From contig NZ_BQUN01000111.1 in the NCBI RefSeq assembly GCF_026008495.1, forward strand, positions 90,526 through 154,525: a DNA stretch of 64,000 nt, written 5' to 3'. Below the pieces are notes generated by a model that was not told the origin of the DNA, searched no databases, and saw only the letters and a program-made list of their open reading frames with translations. Shown here in pieces: positions 43,052 through 51,187 of this stretch. The stretch's first letter is position 1, and each line of letters opens with the position of its first letter. This stretch comes from Streptomyces sp. A012304 (GTDB lineage Bacteria; Actinomycetota; Actinomycetes; Streptomycetales; Streptomycetaceae). The position numbers and the translations under genes are program-made.

Positions 43052-44638
43052 ATGCTTCTGAAACGCACTATGCAGGTCGGCCAAGGCGATACCGAGCGCG
43101 TTTCGGTGCAGCCGGTGCCCGCCGACGGTCTCGGAGGGGGACGCGTCGACGTCGACGTTGAGGGACGGCCTTCTCACCCGTCTCGTCCCGGACCGCGGCC
43201 GCCGAGGGTCTCATCTCTCGTGACGGAGCTGCTCGGCCGGCACTGGGCGCCCGTCCTGGAGTACGCGACGCTGTGCACGAACTCCCCCCGGGCCGCCAAG
43301 GCCCTCGCGCAGGCGGCCTTCCGGCGGCAGCTCGACAGCGCGGCCGGGCCGATCTTCCCGTGGCGCTGCCATCTGCTCGGCGCCGTCATCGAGACCGCCG
43401 AGGAGTGGGATGCCGACGAACGGCGCTTCGACCTGCGGGAGGGCCTGCGCACCCAGGCGGACGGGCAGGAGCCGTCCGCGATGGTCCTGCGGCGCGACCG
43501 GCATCTGCTCCTCCACGGCTTCCAGCAGCTTCCGGAACAACTGCGCTCGTTGCTGTGGCACACCGAAGTCGAGGCGGAGGACCTTGCGGAGGCCGCCTCC
43601 CATGCCGGACTGGACCTGGCCACGGCCCGCGCCAGACTTCGCGGTACCCGCGCCCGGTTACGTGCCGTGTGCCGTCAGGCCCACCTCGACTTCGCGCCCG
43701 AGGAGGACTGCCGCCGCTACAACCGCCTCATCGACGTCTCCACCGACCGCAGTCAGGTCACGGAGGCCGTGCCGGACCTGCACCACCATCTGACGGAGTG
43801 CGCGTACTGCCGAGCCGCCACGGACCAGCTCGACCACACGCCGGAGCGCCTGCCCTTGCTGCTCGCCGAAGCGGTGCTGGGCTTCGGCGCGGAGGACTAC
43901 CTCACCCTCTGCCGAGCCCGCCGCTCGGATGCGTCCACGGCGGTGCCCGCAGCCCATGCGCCGCCACAAGCCCGGCCCTTGTACACGCCAGTGGCCCGCG
44001 CGACGATGCGCAGGGCCCGACGGGCAGCTCGTCGCCGAGCGGGCCTCCTCTTCGGTGGGATCGTCATCACCTCGGGGGTCCTCATAGGAGCAGTCACCGG
44101 AATCCTCCTCAGCGACTCCCCGACCGGCCCCGGGGCCGATGCCGGGACAGCGGAATCCACCCCCACGCAGGCCACGTCCCCCCAAGCCACCCCCGCCGGC
44201 AACCCACCGACCCCGGTCCTGAACGCCCGCTTCCACAACGTGGCGACCGGTCTGTGCCTCGACATCGGGAACCGTGACGCGGTCGCAGGCGCCACCGCGG
44301 TGACCTCCACGTGCGCGCCCGTGGCCACCCAGCTGTGGGACTTGGGCCCGGACGGGCTGCTCCGCAGCCATGCCGACCCGGGCCTGTGCCTGGACTCGGC
44401 AGAAGTGTTCGAGCTCGAAATGCGTCCGTGCACCGAGGCCGCCGATGACTGGGCCGCGGACTTCCAGTTCATCCTGTCGGATGGCGGACTGCTCATCCCG
44501 GGCCGGAACAGTCGACTTGCGGTGACGCCGGCCGGCACTCGCCAGGTGGTGGGTGTTCCTGTCGTACTCAGGGAACCGGACGCGTCATTCCCGAGTGGGT
44601 TCGAGCGCTGGCTGACTGAAGCGGGCCACAGGCCGTGA
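43052..44638 (+). CDS. membrane protein: sigma-like + zinc-finger + ricin-lectin fusion
   Basis: 528-residue fusion. The cytoplasmic part (about residues 45-210) has a degenerate sigma-70 region 2 (LLGRHWAPVLEYATL) and region 4-like helices (LPEQLRSLLWHTEVEAEDLA, then AASHAGLDLATARARLRGTR). Next is an anti-sigma-type zinc finger, HHHLTECAYC (about 248-257), then one membrane helix (about 332-354, LLFGGIVITSGVLIGAVTGI), a Thr/Pro-rich linker and an external ricin B-like domain (about 385-528, Q-x-W variant ATQLWDLG). Such sigma-like/ricin proteins occur in streptomycetes; their function is undescribed to my knowledge. ATG 43052 or 43070 may be the start. Confidence 0.8.
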   Translation: MLLKRTMQVGQGDTERVSVQPVPADGLGGGRVDVDVEGRPSHPSRPGPRPPRVSSLVTELLGRHWAPVLEYATLCTNSPRAAKALAQAAFRRQLDSAAGPIFPWRCHLLGAVIETAEEWDADERRFDLREGLRTQADGQEPSAMVLRRDRHLLLHGFQQLPEQLRSLLWHTEVEAEDLAEAASHAGLDLATARARLRGTRARLRAVCRQAHLDFAPEEDCRRYNRLIDVSTDRSQVTEAVPDLHHHLTECAYCRAATDQLDHTPERLPLLLAEAVLGFGAEDYLTLCRARRSDASTAVPAAHAPPQARPLYTPVARATMRRARRAARRRAGLLFGGIVITSGVLIGAVTGILLSDSPTGPGADAGTAESTPTQATSPQATPAGNPPTPVLNARFHNVATGLCLDIGNRDAVAGATAVTSTCAPVATQLWDLGPDGLLRSHADPGLCLDSAEVFELEMRPCTEAADDWAADFQFILSDGGLLIPGRNSRLAVTPAGTRQVVGVPVVLREPDASFPSGFERWLTEAGHRP

Positions 44639-44664
44639 ATGAATCAGGCCCATCCCCTCCGTGC

Positions 44665-45810
44665 TCATACGGGAACCCACGCCTGGACGGTGACTCCGCC
44701 GTCCTCATTGCGGCCCATGCTCAGCCGTCCGCCCACTCGTGCCAGACGTTCGGCCATGGCTGCCACACCGAGCCCTTCACGTGTCCGTCCGGCAGGAGGG
44801 AGGCCCACACCGTCGTCGGCGATCCGCACGGTGACCCCGTCGGAGGCGGCGAACACACTGACCACGACGGATCGAGCCCGGGCGTGTTTCTCCACGTTCA
44901 ACAGTGCTTCCTTCGCCGTGTCGGTGAGCGCTCTGAGATGCGCTGACGGCAGTGGCGGCAGTTCGGTGACGGTGATGAGCCGGGCGACGATGCCGGTACG
45001 TTCCTGGAAGGCCCGGCAGTCGCCGCGCAGGGCCACCCCCAGCGCGACCCGGTCCGGCGGAGCATTCAGTGCGTGCAGCGACCCGCGTAGTACGGCTGCG
45101 GCTTCGGCCGCCTGTTGTTCGAGGTCGCTCAGTCGACCGTGGAGCGTGTCTCCCGGGGGCAGTTCGGCGAGGAGACCGCGGATGCCGGCGCCGATGGTGA
45201 AGAGCATGGCCCCGACGGTGTCGTGGAGATCGAGGGCCACCCGCCGTCGCTCCTCGTGCACCGCCACCTCGGCAGCATGCCGGGTTCGCTCGGCGACGAC
45301 CGCCGCGGCCGCCGCTCGTGCGCCGGCCTGCTCGAAGAGCTGTGTCGCCCGGTCGTCGTACGACGCCGCGAACCGGTTGGCGCCATACAACACGCCCAGC
45401 AGTCGGCCCCCGTAAACCATGGGTACGGCGATCATGGCGCCGACGTCCTCGGCCTGCACCACGGGGTTGAAGTGGTGGGTGATGGTCGCCGCCCGCGTGT
45501 AGTCCCTCACCCACAGCGGGCGGCGTTCGACGAGAACCTGCCCGCCCAGTCCACGGCCCGCCGGAATGACAAGTCCATTGACCTCGGGCGAGCGGATGTT
45601 CAGCGTATGCCTCAGGACAAGACTGTCCGTGCCGTGGGGTTCGCCGACCCAGGCCGCGTCGACGCCGCACTGGGCGGGCACGGTCTCCACAACCCGGCGT
45701 ATCGCGGCGGCACCGTCGAACAAGGCGAGAATCTCTTTGTATTCCGCGGCGAGTTCGAGCAAGTCGTCAGGCGGCGGTCGCCTTTGTTGTTTTCGCACCA
45801 CGATAGCCAT
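44665..45810 (-). CDS. paralogous GAF sensor kinase (orphan)
   Basis: 381-residue kinase very similar throughout to the one at 28243-29385: GAF domain, HEERRRVALDLHDTVGAM phospho-His motif, NVEKHARA, DDGVGLP. The start ATG 45810 has GGAGGG upstream. The end still carries the ATGA overlap at which a response regulator should start, but that frame reads MSTEGMGLIHSRPVARFSQP, unrelated text antisense to the sigma/ricin gene. The regulator gene has been deleted. The kinase may signal to the regulator of the first system. Confidence 0.9.
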   Translation of the reverse strand: MAIVVRKQQRRPPPDDLLELAAEYKEILALFDGAAAIRRVVETVPAQCGVDAAWVGEPHGTDSLVLRHTLNIRSPEVNGLVIPAGRGLGGQVLVERRPLWVRDYTRAATITHHFNPVVQAEDVGAMIAVPMVYGGRLLGVLYGANRFAASYDDRATQLFEQAGARAAAAAVVAERTRHAAEVAVHEERRRVALDLHDTVGAMLFTIGAGIRGLLAELPPGDTLHGRLSDLEQQAAEAAAVLRGSLHALNAPPDRVALGVALRGDCRAFQERTGIVARLITVTELPPLPSAHLRALTDTAKEALLNVEKHARARSVVVSVFAASDGVTVRIADDGVGLPPAGRTREGLGVAAMAERLARVGGRLSMGRNEDGGVTVQAWVPV

Positions 45811-46057
45811 GGTATTGCGCCCTCCAGGGGGCGAACAGGTCCGACCAGCCGGTAACAAAAGCGCTTTCGGTGTCGACTGGCGGCAGAACCTGGTTTCGGC
45901 TCTACGGAGGACCCTTCGGATTGCTCTCATTCCCGGCTGACGTGGAGCGTCGCGTCGGTCGGGAAAGGTCCCAGGGCATGGCAAACGGGACGGACCCTCT
46001 GAGCGCAACCGCGTCGAGGTAAGAGGCCGCAACCATCCTGACCTCGTTCGTCCTCCA

Positions 46058-46098
46058 ACGCCATCGCCATATGGAGACCTCTGTCTGGGGCTGTTCGG
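46058..46098. promoter_or_regulatory. shared regulatory element, copy B
   Basis: ACGCCATCGCCATATGGAGA then CCTCTGTCTGGGGCTG; core 46073-46081. It lies about 250 bases upstream of the orphan kinase, in the same relative orientation as copy A to the first kinase. Confidence 0.58.
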
Positions 46099-46471
46099 CA
46101 GCCGTGCACGTGCGCAGGGTTTGGGCTCTCACGGAAGAGTTGGGCGGGACGGAAAGTCCTTTGATGGCCTGTCCGTCGATGGGGCAATGGAATTTGCGGG
46201 CTTTCGAGTGTCTGCCCGGCCCGACCGTCGAGCACTGAAGGTCAGTGGACTGAGCTTCCGTGCCACGGAGATTTTCAAGCAATGGAGCACGGGCTTGGTT
46301 GACGGCCAGGGAATTCACGGGTGCTGGTGCAGCTGGAAACCGCCATGCCGGCCTCAGAGCGCGCCCAGCTGATGCGATCGAGGTATGAGGTCTCGCTGCC
46401 CGCGTATGGGGGCCTGGACCAGTGAGGTTTTCACAGTGAAAGAGCCTCGCCGAGCTGGGCGTTGGCCTGGG
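46099..46471. other. gene-free gap with possible gene remnant
   Basis: Most of this stretch lacks coding bias. At 46321-46425 a 34-codon plus-strand frame (LVQLETAMPASERAQLMRSR, then YEVSLPAYGGLDQ and stop) looks protein-like and could be the last part of a lost gene. No transporter or ligase genes follow element B, unlike the first kinase locus. Confidence 0.4.
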
Positions 46472-47020
46472 TCAGCCGGTCTCTACGCGAGCGGCGGCGA
46501 GGTTGTTGAGAATCGCCGAGACCGTCTGGTCCGGTGTCTGCTCCGAGGTGTCCAGCCAGAGCCCGATGCGCGGAGTCTCCTCTCGCAGGGCGTGGTCGAG
46601 AGCGTCGATCGTCCAGAGGCCGTACCCGGTCTTTGGACGCTTGGCTTCTCTGGTGTGCACGGCTGCGGCGGAGGGAGCCAGCACGATGACGTACAACGGG
46701 CTTGTCCGCACCCTGGCGACATACTGGCTCAGGTCTTTCCCAAGGACGATGTCCTGGACGACCGCGGTCCACCCGTGGTGCGCGTACTCGTCGGCCACGA
46801 GCGCGGACAGTTGGTAGCGCAGTTCCAGTTGAGTCCTGGCCTCGGCGGTCTCCTCGGGCAGCAGTTCCTCCCGGCCGGAGACCATCATCCGTCGGAAGAC
46901 GTCACCACGCACGTGGGCGGCCCGGGGCAGTCGCCTGGCCAGAAGGTCGGCCACGGTGGACTTCCCCGACGCCATCACGCCGGTGATCAGGACGACTGCG
47001 GAACCCAGTTCGGTGCCCAC
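46472..47020 (-). CDS. small P-loop kinase (zeta-toxin/chloramphenicol-phosphotransferase-like)
   Basis: 182-residue cytoplasmic protein from GTG 47020. Walker A is ITGVMASGKSTVADLLARRL (about residues 12-31), followed by a conserved HVRGDVFRRMM, where the Asp would activate the substrate hydroxyl. A DxxL-type lid follows (VQDIVLGKDL) and the C-terminus contains the nucleotide-lid RPKTGYGLW. This is the general AAA_33/zeta/CPT fold. No antitoxin-like partner is adjacent, and the substrate is unknown. Confidence 0.82.
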   Translation of the reverse strand: MGTELGSAVVLITGVMASGKSTVADLLARRLPRAAHVRGDVFRRMMVSGREELLPEETAEARTQLELRYQLSALVADEYAHHGWTAVVQDIVLGKDLSQYVARVRTSPLYVIVLAPSAAAVHTREAKRPKTGYGLWTIDALDHALREETPRIGLWLDTSEQTPDQTVSAILNNLAAARVETG

Positions 47021-47139
47021 GCGGACCTTTCGCTCACAGATGGCACGCGGATGCGCGAGCCCCCTTCGGAGGCAAGCGTGAGGCCCCTGGTAGGACAGGC
47101 CTCACCACAAGATCATGCCCGCTGAACCAGAGGCTTCAC

Positions 47140-47580
47140 GTTGGTCACCTATGCCCCGACGGCCTGGTCGAGGCGGCCGACCGTGACATCTAGGTCGGGC
47201 TCGCCCTGCTGCGCCAGGCGTTGAGCGGTCCGGCCGAACCGCTGGAGCGAACCTGCGACGAGGTGTTACGCACCGTACTGACCACCCGTCCCGCCGACGA
47301 CATCGTCCTGATGCTGGCCCGGACCTCGGCGCTCGGCAGCTGCCGCAGGACCCCGCCATGGTGGCCAGGGCCCGCAAGATGGCGGGCGAACAGCTGGCCG
47401 CCTGGGGACTGGCGGAAGCGGTGTTCGCCACCGTGCTGATCGTCAGCGAGCTGGTCATGAACGCCATCCGGTACGGCGACAGGCCCCATCGAGCTACGGC
47501 TCAGCATGTCCGGGTGGGCCCACAGGCCGTCACGGCCGTCGACCCCGCGCGCGTCCAGGGCCAACTCCCCAAGAGGGAGC
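47140..47580 (+). pseudogene. broken SpoIIE/PP2C phosphatase with HATPase tail
   Basis: DGLVEAADRDI is the usual SpoIIE-phosphatase motif (normally YTDGLVE) and is followed by an in-frame TAG at 47191 where related proteins have Asp. After it the frame resumes: GLALLRQALSGPAEPLERTC then PADDIVLMLARTSALG. A frameshift near 47340 leads to DPAMVARARKMAGEQLAAWG then SELVMNAIRYGD, the start of an RsbW-like ATPase domain. A second shift near 47485 gives PIELRLS. The N-terminal sensor part is missing. At least three lesions mean it is dead. Confidence 0.72.
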
Positions 47581-47589
47581 TCTCGGTCT

Positions 47590-47735
47590 CGACACCGCCT
47601 GGCAACAGGACCTGGCCTGGGGGACGTTCCTGTCCATGACGGTGGCGACCGGCTTTCGGCGGGGCGAACGTGCGTCCTGCGCTGGTCCGACATCAGGTTC
47701 GATCGGCTCGAACTCCTCGTGAAGCACCAAGCCTG
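47590..47735 (+). pseudogene. tyrosine-recombinase (integrase) fragment
   Basis: TAWQQDLAWGTFLSMTVATG-FRRGE, then one base out of phase CVLRWSDIRFDRLELLVKHQ. This is the box I region (T/V-T-G-x-R-R-G-E-L-x-x-L-R-W-x-D-I) of phage/ICE integrases, with the catalytic Arg. The catalytic HxxR and Tyr regions are absent. It lies within the same decayed stretch as the phosphatase remnant. Confidence 0.6.
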
Positions 47736-47974
47736 CCGCACGCGCCCCGGCGACGCGGCCAGGCGGCTGACCAACGGGAAATTGCTCACGGCGCTGGACC
47801 ACTTGGGCAAGACGTCGCGGAGTCGAACGCGGGCGTGCGACTCCAGGACCATCTGTCACGCCTGCCCGTACATCCATCGGCGTATGCGCCTTATCCATTC
47901 GATGGATTCGGCCGGACCCTGTCCACGAGAGGGTCACCGTGTTCCGAACACACCGACCCTGAGGACCTTCCCCC

Positions 47975-49471
47975 GTGCGAAGCAGTCGAACAGCCACCTT
48001 CCTGGCGGCCAGTGCCATCGCCACCCTGGTTCCTGTGCTCGCCCCGACCACGGCGTCCGCCGCAGGCAATCCCCTCAGCCAGTACCTCCAGCAGAAGCCG
48101 GCGTGGCACCGTTGCGACAAGGCGGAGCCGGCCACCTTCCAGTGCGCCACGATCAAGGTTCCGCTCGACTACAGCCGACCCGGCGGCAAGAAGCTCGACC
48201 TCGCCATATCGAGGATGAGGACGAGTACCGAGAAGGAGCGTCGCGGTGTGCTGTTGCTCAACCCCGGTGGTCCGGGCGGTCCGGGCCTCGGCATGCCGCA
48301 GCGGCAGGCAAGCGAGCTGCCGAAGTCCGTGACGAGAAAGTACGACCTCATCGGTTTCGACCCGCGAGGCATGGGTCAGAGCTCCACCGTCGACTGTGGC
48401 CTGACGCAGGAGGAGCAGGACTCGGAACGGGCGTACAGGCCCGAGACGTTCGCCAAGGACGTGCGGTGGGCCCGGACCTTCGCGGAGAAGTGCGACGCCA
48501 AGCTGCGGCACATCACCACCCGCAACACCGCCCGGGACATGGACGTGATCCGTGCCGTGCTCGGCGAGAAGAAGATCTCCTACCTCGGGTACTCGTACGG
48601 TACCTACCTCGGCGCGGTCTACATGCAGATGTTCCCCCGGCGTTCCGACCGCTTCGTGCTGGACAGCGCCGTAGACCCGGCCCGTATCTGGCGCGGCATG
48701 AACCGGCTCTCGGCGGAGGCCGGCGAGCACGCCTTCACCCGATGGACCGAGTGGACTGCGAAGCGGAACTCCACGTACAAGCTGGGGAAGACTCCCCAGG
48801 CGGTCCGCAAGACCTTCTACGATCTGGTCGCCCGGGCCGACCACAAGCCGATCGACCTCGGCGCACCGATGACCGGTGACGACATCCGCGCCAACGGGCG
48901 TGGCCTGTTCTTCACCGTGCGCGACGCCGCCGACTGGGTCGTCATGGTGAAGGAGGCCGCCACGGATGGAAGCCCGTCCGCCGGCCAGGAGTCCAAGGCG
49001 CCCACGCCGCCTCCCCCGTCGTACAGCACTGCCATGCCCTCGGACAACGGCGAGGCCGGCTACTGGGCCATCTTCTGTGGTGACACCCGCACCTGGCCGC
49101 GCGATCCCGAGCGGTACCGCAGGGACGCGATCCGGGACAAGGCCAGGTACCCGCTGTACGGCGACTTCGCGTCCAACATCACGCCGTGCGCCTTCTGGAA
49201 GAAGGGCGGTGAGCAGGCCACCAGGATCAACAACAAGGTCGGCGCGCTGATCCTGCAGAACGAGTGGGATTCCCAGACGCCGTTGGCCGGCGGCCAGGGC
49301 CTGCGCCGTGCCCTGAAGGGGGCGAAGATGGTCACGGTCCTCGGAGGTGAAGGACACGGCGTCTACGGCTCCAAGTCGTGCGCCGACAGGACGGCGACGG
49401 CCTACCTGACCACCGGCAAGCTGCCGGCGAAGGACTTCACCTGCCAGGCAGCACCGGCAACGCGAGCGTAG
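47975..49471 (+). CDS. secreted S33-type peptidase (tripeptidyl aminopeptidase-like)
   Basis: 498-residue secreted alpha/beta hydrolase. The signal peptide (about 1-30) contains AIATLVPVLAPTTASA. The oxyanion motif is LLLNPGGPGGPG, the nucleophile is Ser207 in LGYSYGTYLG, and the C-terminal Tap-like region (ILQNEWDSQTP with Asp; GEGHGVYG with His) completes the triad. The layout matches the Streptomyces Tap/SlpD/SlpE aminopeptidases that trim N-terminal tripeptides. GTG 47975 is the chosen start. Conserved Cys pairs suggest disulfides. Confidence 0.92.
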   Translation: MRSSRTATFLAASAIATLVPVLAPTTASAAGNPLSQYLQQKPAWHRCDKAEPATFQCATIKVPLDYSRPGGKKLDLAISRMRTSTEKERRGVLLLNPGGPGGPGLGMPQRQASELPKSVTRKYDLIGFDPRGMGQSSTVDCGLTQEEQDSERAYRPETFAKDVRWARTFAEKCDAKLRHITTRNTARDMDVIRAVLGEKKISYLGYSYGTYLGAVYMQMFPRRSDRFVLDSAVDPARIWRGMNRLSAEAGEHAFTRWTEWTAKRNSTYKLGKTPQAVRKTFYDLVARADHKPIDLGAPMTGDDIRANGRGLFFTVRDAADWVVMVKEAATDGSPSAGQESKAPTPPPPSYSTAMPSDNGEAGYWAIFCGDTRTWPRDPERYRRDAIRDKARYPLYGDFASNITPCAFWKKGGEQATRINNKVGALILQNEWDSQTPLAGGQGLRRALKGAKMVTVLGGEGHGVYGSKSCADRTATAYLTTGKLPAKDFTCQAAPATRA

Positions 49472-49736
49472 CGACGCCAACCCGCCGCCGCTGCCGACAC
49501 TTCGGGGCGTCCCGGGCGTCAGCCTCTTCTGACCCGCGGGACGAAGTGAACTTGACTGTGCGGCCTTCCGCCTGCCAGCTGTTCTTCCGGCCCACCGACC
49601 CAAGCAATGCCTTCACCAAGGCTTTCTTCGATGCCCAGATCTGGTGCGGCTTTGTTTCGCTGCCTCTCACCACGTCGCACGCCAACGCGTTCGTCAGCCA
49701 CCCCCCTCCCCAACACCACTGGAAAGCACACAAGTG

Positions 49737-50828
49737 ATGAGACCCCTTCAGCGTTTCGGCCCCGGGCTGGCGGTCTCTGCCATGGCGATCGTGCTGGGCA
49801 CGCCCGGACTGGCCGCCGCCGACGAGGCGGGCAACGGCCAGGACACCACGTACTACATCTCGCTCGGTGACTCCCTGGCCACCGGCTATCAGCCGGATGT
49901 GGACAAGGACACCCACGTCGCCTACACCGACCAGCTGTACGCGCGGCTCAAGCAGCGCACCCCCGGCCTGAAGCACATACGCCTCGGCTGCACCGCTGAG
50001 ACCACCGAGTCTCTGATCAACGGCGGGACGTGCGACTACCCGAACGCCAAGTCCCAACTGGATGCCGCCCTGAAGGCCATGGCCCAGCACCACGGCAAGG
50101 TCGCCTACGTGACCCTCAGCGTGGGCGCGAACGACATGCTCCTCAACTGCGTCAGCCCGGCCGGCACCCTCGACGCGGCATGCCTGAACAGCAAGAGCCA
50201 GAGCATGGCGAAGAACCTCGCCCAGATCGCGGGCGCGCTCCGCAAGGCGGGCGGGAACGACACCCGGTTCGTGGGCTCGACGTACCACAACCCGTTCCTG
50301 GCGGCCTGGCTGCAGGGCGCCGCGGGGCAGCAGGCCGCCAAGGAGTCGGCACCCCTGGTCAGGGCCGCCAACACGGGGATCACCCAGGTGTACAAGTCCA
50401 CCGGCTTCAAGGTGGCGGACGTGGCCGGGGCCTTCTCCTCGGACGACTTCACCACCCAGGTGAACGTGCCCGGCGCGGGCGAGGTGCCGGCGAACGTGGC
50501 CAGGATCTGCCAGCTGACCTGGGCGTGCACGAAGCAGGACCCCCACCCCAACGCCGACGGCCACAAGGCGATCGCAGGTGCGTTCGCGGCGGTGCTCGCC
50601 GACAACGACGCACCCGGTGCGGGCGCGTCCCCGACCCCCAGCGGGTCAGCCACGCCCGAGGCCGGCACGGACACGGGGGCGAACAGCCCGACCACGAACG
50701 GAGATCTCGCCGAGACCGGCGCGTCGAGCAGCACTCCCGTCGTCGCGGGTGGGGGTCTCGCGGTCGTGGCGGTCGGTACCGCCGCGGGCTATTTCGCGCG
50801 CAGGCACCGTACGGGCGAAAAGGGCTGA
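49737..50828 (+). CDS. secreted SGNH-hydrolase with sortase-type anchor
   Basis: 363-residue esterase or lipase. The signal peptide (about 1-28) ends in PGLAAAD. SGNH blocks: ISLGDSLATGYQPD (block I Ser), GCTAETTESLI, LSVGANDMLL (block III GxND) and DPHPNADGHKAIA (block V DxxH). A Ser/Thr/Pro-rich spacer (about 285-325) leads to LAETGASSS, a hydrophobic helix (VAGGGLAVVAVGTAAGYFA) and RRHRTGEKG, i.e. an LAxTG-type class E sortase signal. The enzyme is predicted to be linked to the cell wall. The start is ATG 49737 or GTG 49734. Confidence 0.92.
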   Translation: MRPLQRFGPGLAVSAMAIVLGTPGLAAADEAGNGQDTTYYISLGDSLATGYQPDVDKDTHVAYTDQLYARLKQRTPGLKHIRLGCTAETTESLINGGTCDYPNAKSQLDAALKAMAQHHGKVAYVTLSVGANDMLLNCVSPAGTLDAACLNSKSQSMAKNLAQIAGALRKAGGNDTRFVGSTYHNPFLAAWLQGAAGQQAAKESAPLVRAANTGITQVYKSTGFKVADVAGAFSSDDFTTQVNVPGAGEVPANVARICQLTWACTKQDPHPNADGHKAIAGAFAAVLADNDAPGAGASPTPSGSATPEAGTDTGANSPTTNGDLAETGASSSTPVVAGGGLAVVAVGTAAGYFARRHRTGEKG

Positions 50829-50865
50829 CGGATAGTCAGTCATTCGGCAGTCGGTCTTTCGGCAT

Positions 50866-50994
50866 TCAGTCTTTCGAACTTGACCAGCAGCCGCTCGCGG
50901 TGTCGCGGGCGGCCTGCTCGGTCTCGCCCGGGCCGGACAGGTGCAGCGTCGGGGACTTCCCGTCCACTGGGAGGCGTTCGGCGATGCGGCGCAT
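50866..50994 (-). pseudogene. possible C-terminal remnant of a lost gene
   Basis: A 42-codon minus-strand frame, MRRIAERLPVDGKSPTLHLS then GPGETEQAARDTASGCWSSS, has strong G/C third positions and ends at TGA 50868-50866. No ribosome site fits the first ATG. It may be the tail of a deleted gene. The family is not recognised. The rest of 50829-51187 shows short CATTCGG/CTTTCGG direct repeats near 50840-50876 and nothing else. Confidence 0.32.
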
Positions 50995-51187
50995 GCGCGC
51001 CGGCGCACAGCAGTGCGCCCCCATCTTCTGCGGCGTGCCCGCAGATAGCGCAACGGCCCGCCAACTCTGTGAAGGACTGGTGAAGTTATTGGCATTTCAA
51101 GCTTCCGACTCTTCTCGCAGCGATCTTGCGAGCAACAAGATGGTCCCCGATCTCGGGGGATTGACCACTCCACAGCGAGGCACCAAC

